From: Sagittula sp. P11
Lineage (GTDB): Bacteria; Pseudomonadota; Alphaproteobacteria; Rhodobacterales; Rhodobacteraceae
DNA: 64,000 nucleotides
Assembly (NCBI RefSeq): GCF_002814095.1
Contig: NZ_CP021914.1
Location: forward strand, 248,001-312,000
Direction: 5' to 3'
In this document: one piece after another, positions 62,139 through 64,000 of the stretch
Layout: each line of letters starts with the position of its first letter
Numbering within the stretch: the stretch's first letter is position 1
Notes under the pieces: generated by a model
Told to the model about the DNA's origin: nothing
Databases searched by the model: none
What the model saw: only the letters and a program-made list of their open reading frames with translations
Translations under genes and position numbers: made by a program

Positions 62139-63105
62139 GCCTGCACCTTCAACGCGCCAAGGATCTCTGCCGTGTGCTCGCCGACCGAGGGCACAGTGAC
62201 GCTTTCGGACACGATGGGTCGCCCGTCTATCTCGACCGGCACCGCGGGAGCGCGGAAAGCCTTCTTGTCCCGGCATTCGGAGGTGAAGAGCCCGCCGGGC
62301 CTGTTCACATGCGGATCGTCATACATCTCGGCAGGACGGGAAACCGGGGCGAACAGCAGGTCGTTGGCCTCCATCACCTGCACCATCTCGTCGAAGGGCC
62401 GTGCAACGATCACCGCCGCAATCTGCGGCATGGTCCAGTCACGCGCTCTGATCTGGTCGGGGCGGGTCTTCAGACGGTCATCCGCGAGCAAGTGCTCCAG
62501 CCCGAGCCCGATGCACAGTTTCTCCCACTGCCCGTCCGTCGCCGCGCCCACGAATATCTGCCGCCCGTCCGCCGTTTCGAACAGGTCGTAGATCGGCCAG
62601 GAGAACACCCGCTCGGGCATCGGCGGGCTTTCCTCGCCTTCGATGTCGAACTGCACCATATGCTGTGCCACCAGCAGAAGGCAGTTCTCGAACAGGCCCG
62701 AGCGGATTGCCGCCCCCTGCCCGGTCTTGCCGCGCTGGATAAGCTCGCCCAGCACGCCATAGGCTGCAAACAGCCCGCCCATGATGTCATTGGCAGAAGA
62801 CCCGATGCGCAACGGACGCCGCTTTGGCCCGGTCAGGTACGCCATACCGGTCATCATCTGCACCACCTCGTCCATGGCTGCGCGGTGTTCGTAGCGACCC
62901 TTCAGAAAGCCCTTGCAGGAGGCGACGACAAGCGCGGGATGGCTTTGCCGCAGCTGGTCCGGCGCGAGCCCCATCTTCGCCAGGGTCTCGTCTCGGAAAT
63001 TCTCGACAAAGACGTCCGCGGTCTCCTGCAGCGCGCGCAGCGTTGCGAGGTCATCTGCATCCTTGACGTCCAGCACAACGGATCTCTTGCCGCGACCACG
63101 CCAGT
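62135..63105 (-). pseudogene. CaiB/BaiF CoA-transferase, 5' end lost at IS junction
   Basis: Family III CoA-transferase, readable from RGRGKRSVVLDVKDADDL to the end (SVGEHTAEILGALKVQA). ENFRDETLAKMGLAPDQL, ASCKGFLKGRYEHRAAMDEVVQMMTG and GSSANDIMGGLFAAYGVLGEL are family features. About 60-70 N-terminal residues of a normal 390-residue CaiB are absent: at about 63095-63110 the frame meets the truncated IS110 transposase. The first ATG left (63076) has no good ribosome-binding site. It would have moved CoA between acids in the same pathway as the lyase. Confidence 0.78.
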
Positions 63106-63765
63106 CCCGGGCATCGACATTAGGCGCAGACAGACCGGATCGTCATGGGCAGGTTGGCGGACATGGCGTTCAAGGCCTGCCAGTTCTCGTCGCAGCGCTG
63201 CCCGCGCGCGAAGCATGGGTTCGGTTGCCGCTACCAGCATCGGATTACCTGCCGCCAGTTCGCGTATACGATGTTCGAATAGGCCACGGGATATAGTGCC
63301 AACCTTGAAGCCAAAGTTCCGCAGTAGCCCGCGCAGGGACATTTCAAGCGTGATGAACCCTTGCTGCACCGCCTTGCGAGCGGTGAGCACAGCGCGAACC
63401 TCTTGTGCGGAGACTGATTTGCAGTGAACCGGTCGGAACCAGCCGAGGTGCGGCAGGCGTGCGATCCCTTCGGCATCCCGGCGGTCCGTCTTGATCGGCA
63501 TGGCCTTCAAGGCGCCTTTCACCTGCCGGGTTTCCATCAGCACGACAGGGAGTTCAGCCGCGGACAACCCGCGATGCAGCCATTGCGACAGGGGGCCAGC
63601 TCCGAGCCCGATAGCCGCAGCTTCCCCGTCCTGATCGCCGATCCAGAGCAACAGCGCCTCGGGCTCGCTGGACACCTCCGCCTCCCTCACGATCTTCCCA
63701 TGCTCGCTGATCACGCAAATTGCGGTCTTCTCAAGCGACACATCCAGCCCAATTCACAGCTTCAT
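63095..63765 (-). mobile_element. IS110-family transposase, truncated, with early stop
   Basis: Minus-strand frame from ATG 63763-63765 reads MKL, a TGA stop, then IGLDVSLEKTA, so the stop interrupts the gene at codon 4. Beyond it come DEDD-type features of IS110: LDVS Asp, VVLMETRQVKGAL, and IKTDRRDAEGIARL. The chain continues to RLMSMPGTGVV, the start of the C-terminal transposase-20 domain, then breaks at the CaiB junction near 63100. Both the stop and the truncation make it inactive. No terminal repeats are visible, as usual for IS110. Confidence 0.78.
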
Positions 63766-63868
63766 CCCGCAGTCCTCCATGTGGATCCGATACGGGAATG
63801 GCGCCAGCTTGCCCTCGATCTTGCAACGATAACGGGCGGGTCACGGACGCAGGCCCCGTTACGGCATC

Positions 63869-64000
63869 TCATAGGAGGTAGATGGCAGCAGCGGCGAGAG
63901 CGATGGCGGCAATGGCGGATCGCGTGAACTGCCGGAATGGGCCTGCAGCGACAGCGCACCTGAGGTGACCTTTGGCCTGCCCTTGCCGCACCGCCGCAGG
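63869..64000 (-). CDS. Partial ORF running off the window edge
   Basis: 43 codons open to the window end, stop at 63869-63871. The visible C terminus reads FRQFTRSAIAAIALAAAAIYLL, a hydrophobic tail. No family can be named from so short a piece; it may be the end of another mobile-element protein or of a small membrane protein. Confidence 0.3.
   Translation of the reverse strand, partial: PAAVRQGQAKGHLRCAVAAGPFRQFTRSAIAAIALAAAAIYLL

Noticed and set aside
1-64000. CRISPR arrays, tRNA and rRNA genes, replication origin
   Set aside because: No regularly spaced direct repeats, no cloverleaf-type or rRNA-like segments and no rep/par genes or iteron clusters were seen on reading both strands.

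Overview
The window reads as accessory DNA of a GC-rich alphaproteobacterium. A Rhodobacterales (Roseobacter/Paracoccus-like) host is inferred from three things: TRAP, TTT and ABC uptake systems with many GntR and IclR regulators, a nirK/norCBQD/nnrS/nnrU/pseudoazurin set of Rhodobacter-Paracoccus type, and dense operons with ATGA stop-start overlaps. I see no rRNA, tRNA, CRISPR, replication or core housekeeping genes. A plasmid, chromid or genomic-island location is plausible but unproven.

Layout. (A) 0.1-17.3 kb: catabolic locus. It holds a TetR regulator fused in frame to an HSL-type alpha/beta hydrolase, an orphan TRAP binding protein, a divergent type II dehydroquinase-like protein, an FCD-type GntR regulator, an epimerase-SDR pair, a TRAP dctPQM-alcohol dehydrogenase-aldo/keto reductase operon, a TIM-barrel isomerase/M24 hydrolase pair, and a flavoprotein/EthD-like/alcohol dehydrogenase operon. 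Three promoters share a 17-nt palindrome, TGNCATACNGTATRYCA, probably the operator of one GntR protein. The substrate is unknown; a cyclic polyol or hydroxy acid is one guess.

(B) 17.5-29.6 kb: denitrification module from nitrite to nitrous oxide: nnrS, pseudoazurin, a Dnr/NnrR-type regulator, a DUF1858 protein, norCBQD, two tiny membrane proteins, nnrU, hemN, nirV and nirK. Four TTG-N8-CAA boxes sit in its intergenic regions. It is bordered on one side by an IS5-family remnant and on the other by a frameshifted, truncated nosX (apbE-like) relic. No nosZ or nar genes are present.

(C) 30.4-37.8 kb: a deletion scar joining the 5' part of an SDR gene to the 3' part of a TRAP dctM, an enolase-superfamily dehydratase, another GntR regulator, and a complete tctABC-type transporter.

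(D) 37.9-56.9 kb: two similar modules (AMP-dependent CoA ligase, enoyl-CoA hydratase, IclR regulator, transporter nearby) flank a cluster that matches the lower lysine/pipecolate/2-aminoadipate pathway: HglS-like 2-oxoadipate dioxygenase, ALDH7-like semialdehyde dehydrogenase, aminotransferase, and a mu-crystallin-like ketimine reductase. A three-gene flavoprotein amino-acid dehydrogenase (57.0-59.9 kb) could supply the pipecolate oxidation step.

(E) 60.0-64.0 kb: a decayed region. It has a dctM with an altered C terminus, a dctQ lacking its N terminus fused in frame to a truncated HMG-CoA-lyase-like gene, and a CaiB-type CoA-transferase whose 5' end is lost at a junction with a truncated IS110-type transposase carrying an early stop codon.

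Main points for a second look: the regulator-hydrolase fusion with a relic ribosome-binding site, the three-site GntR regulon, the AroQ-like protein lacking two substrate-binding residues, the nosX relic, and the repeated deletion scars that removed TRAP binding-protein genes.
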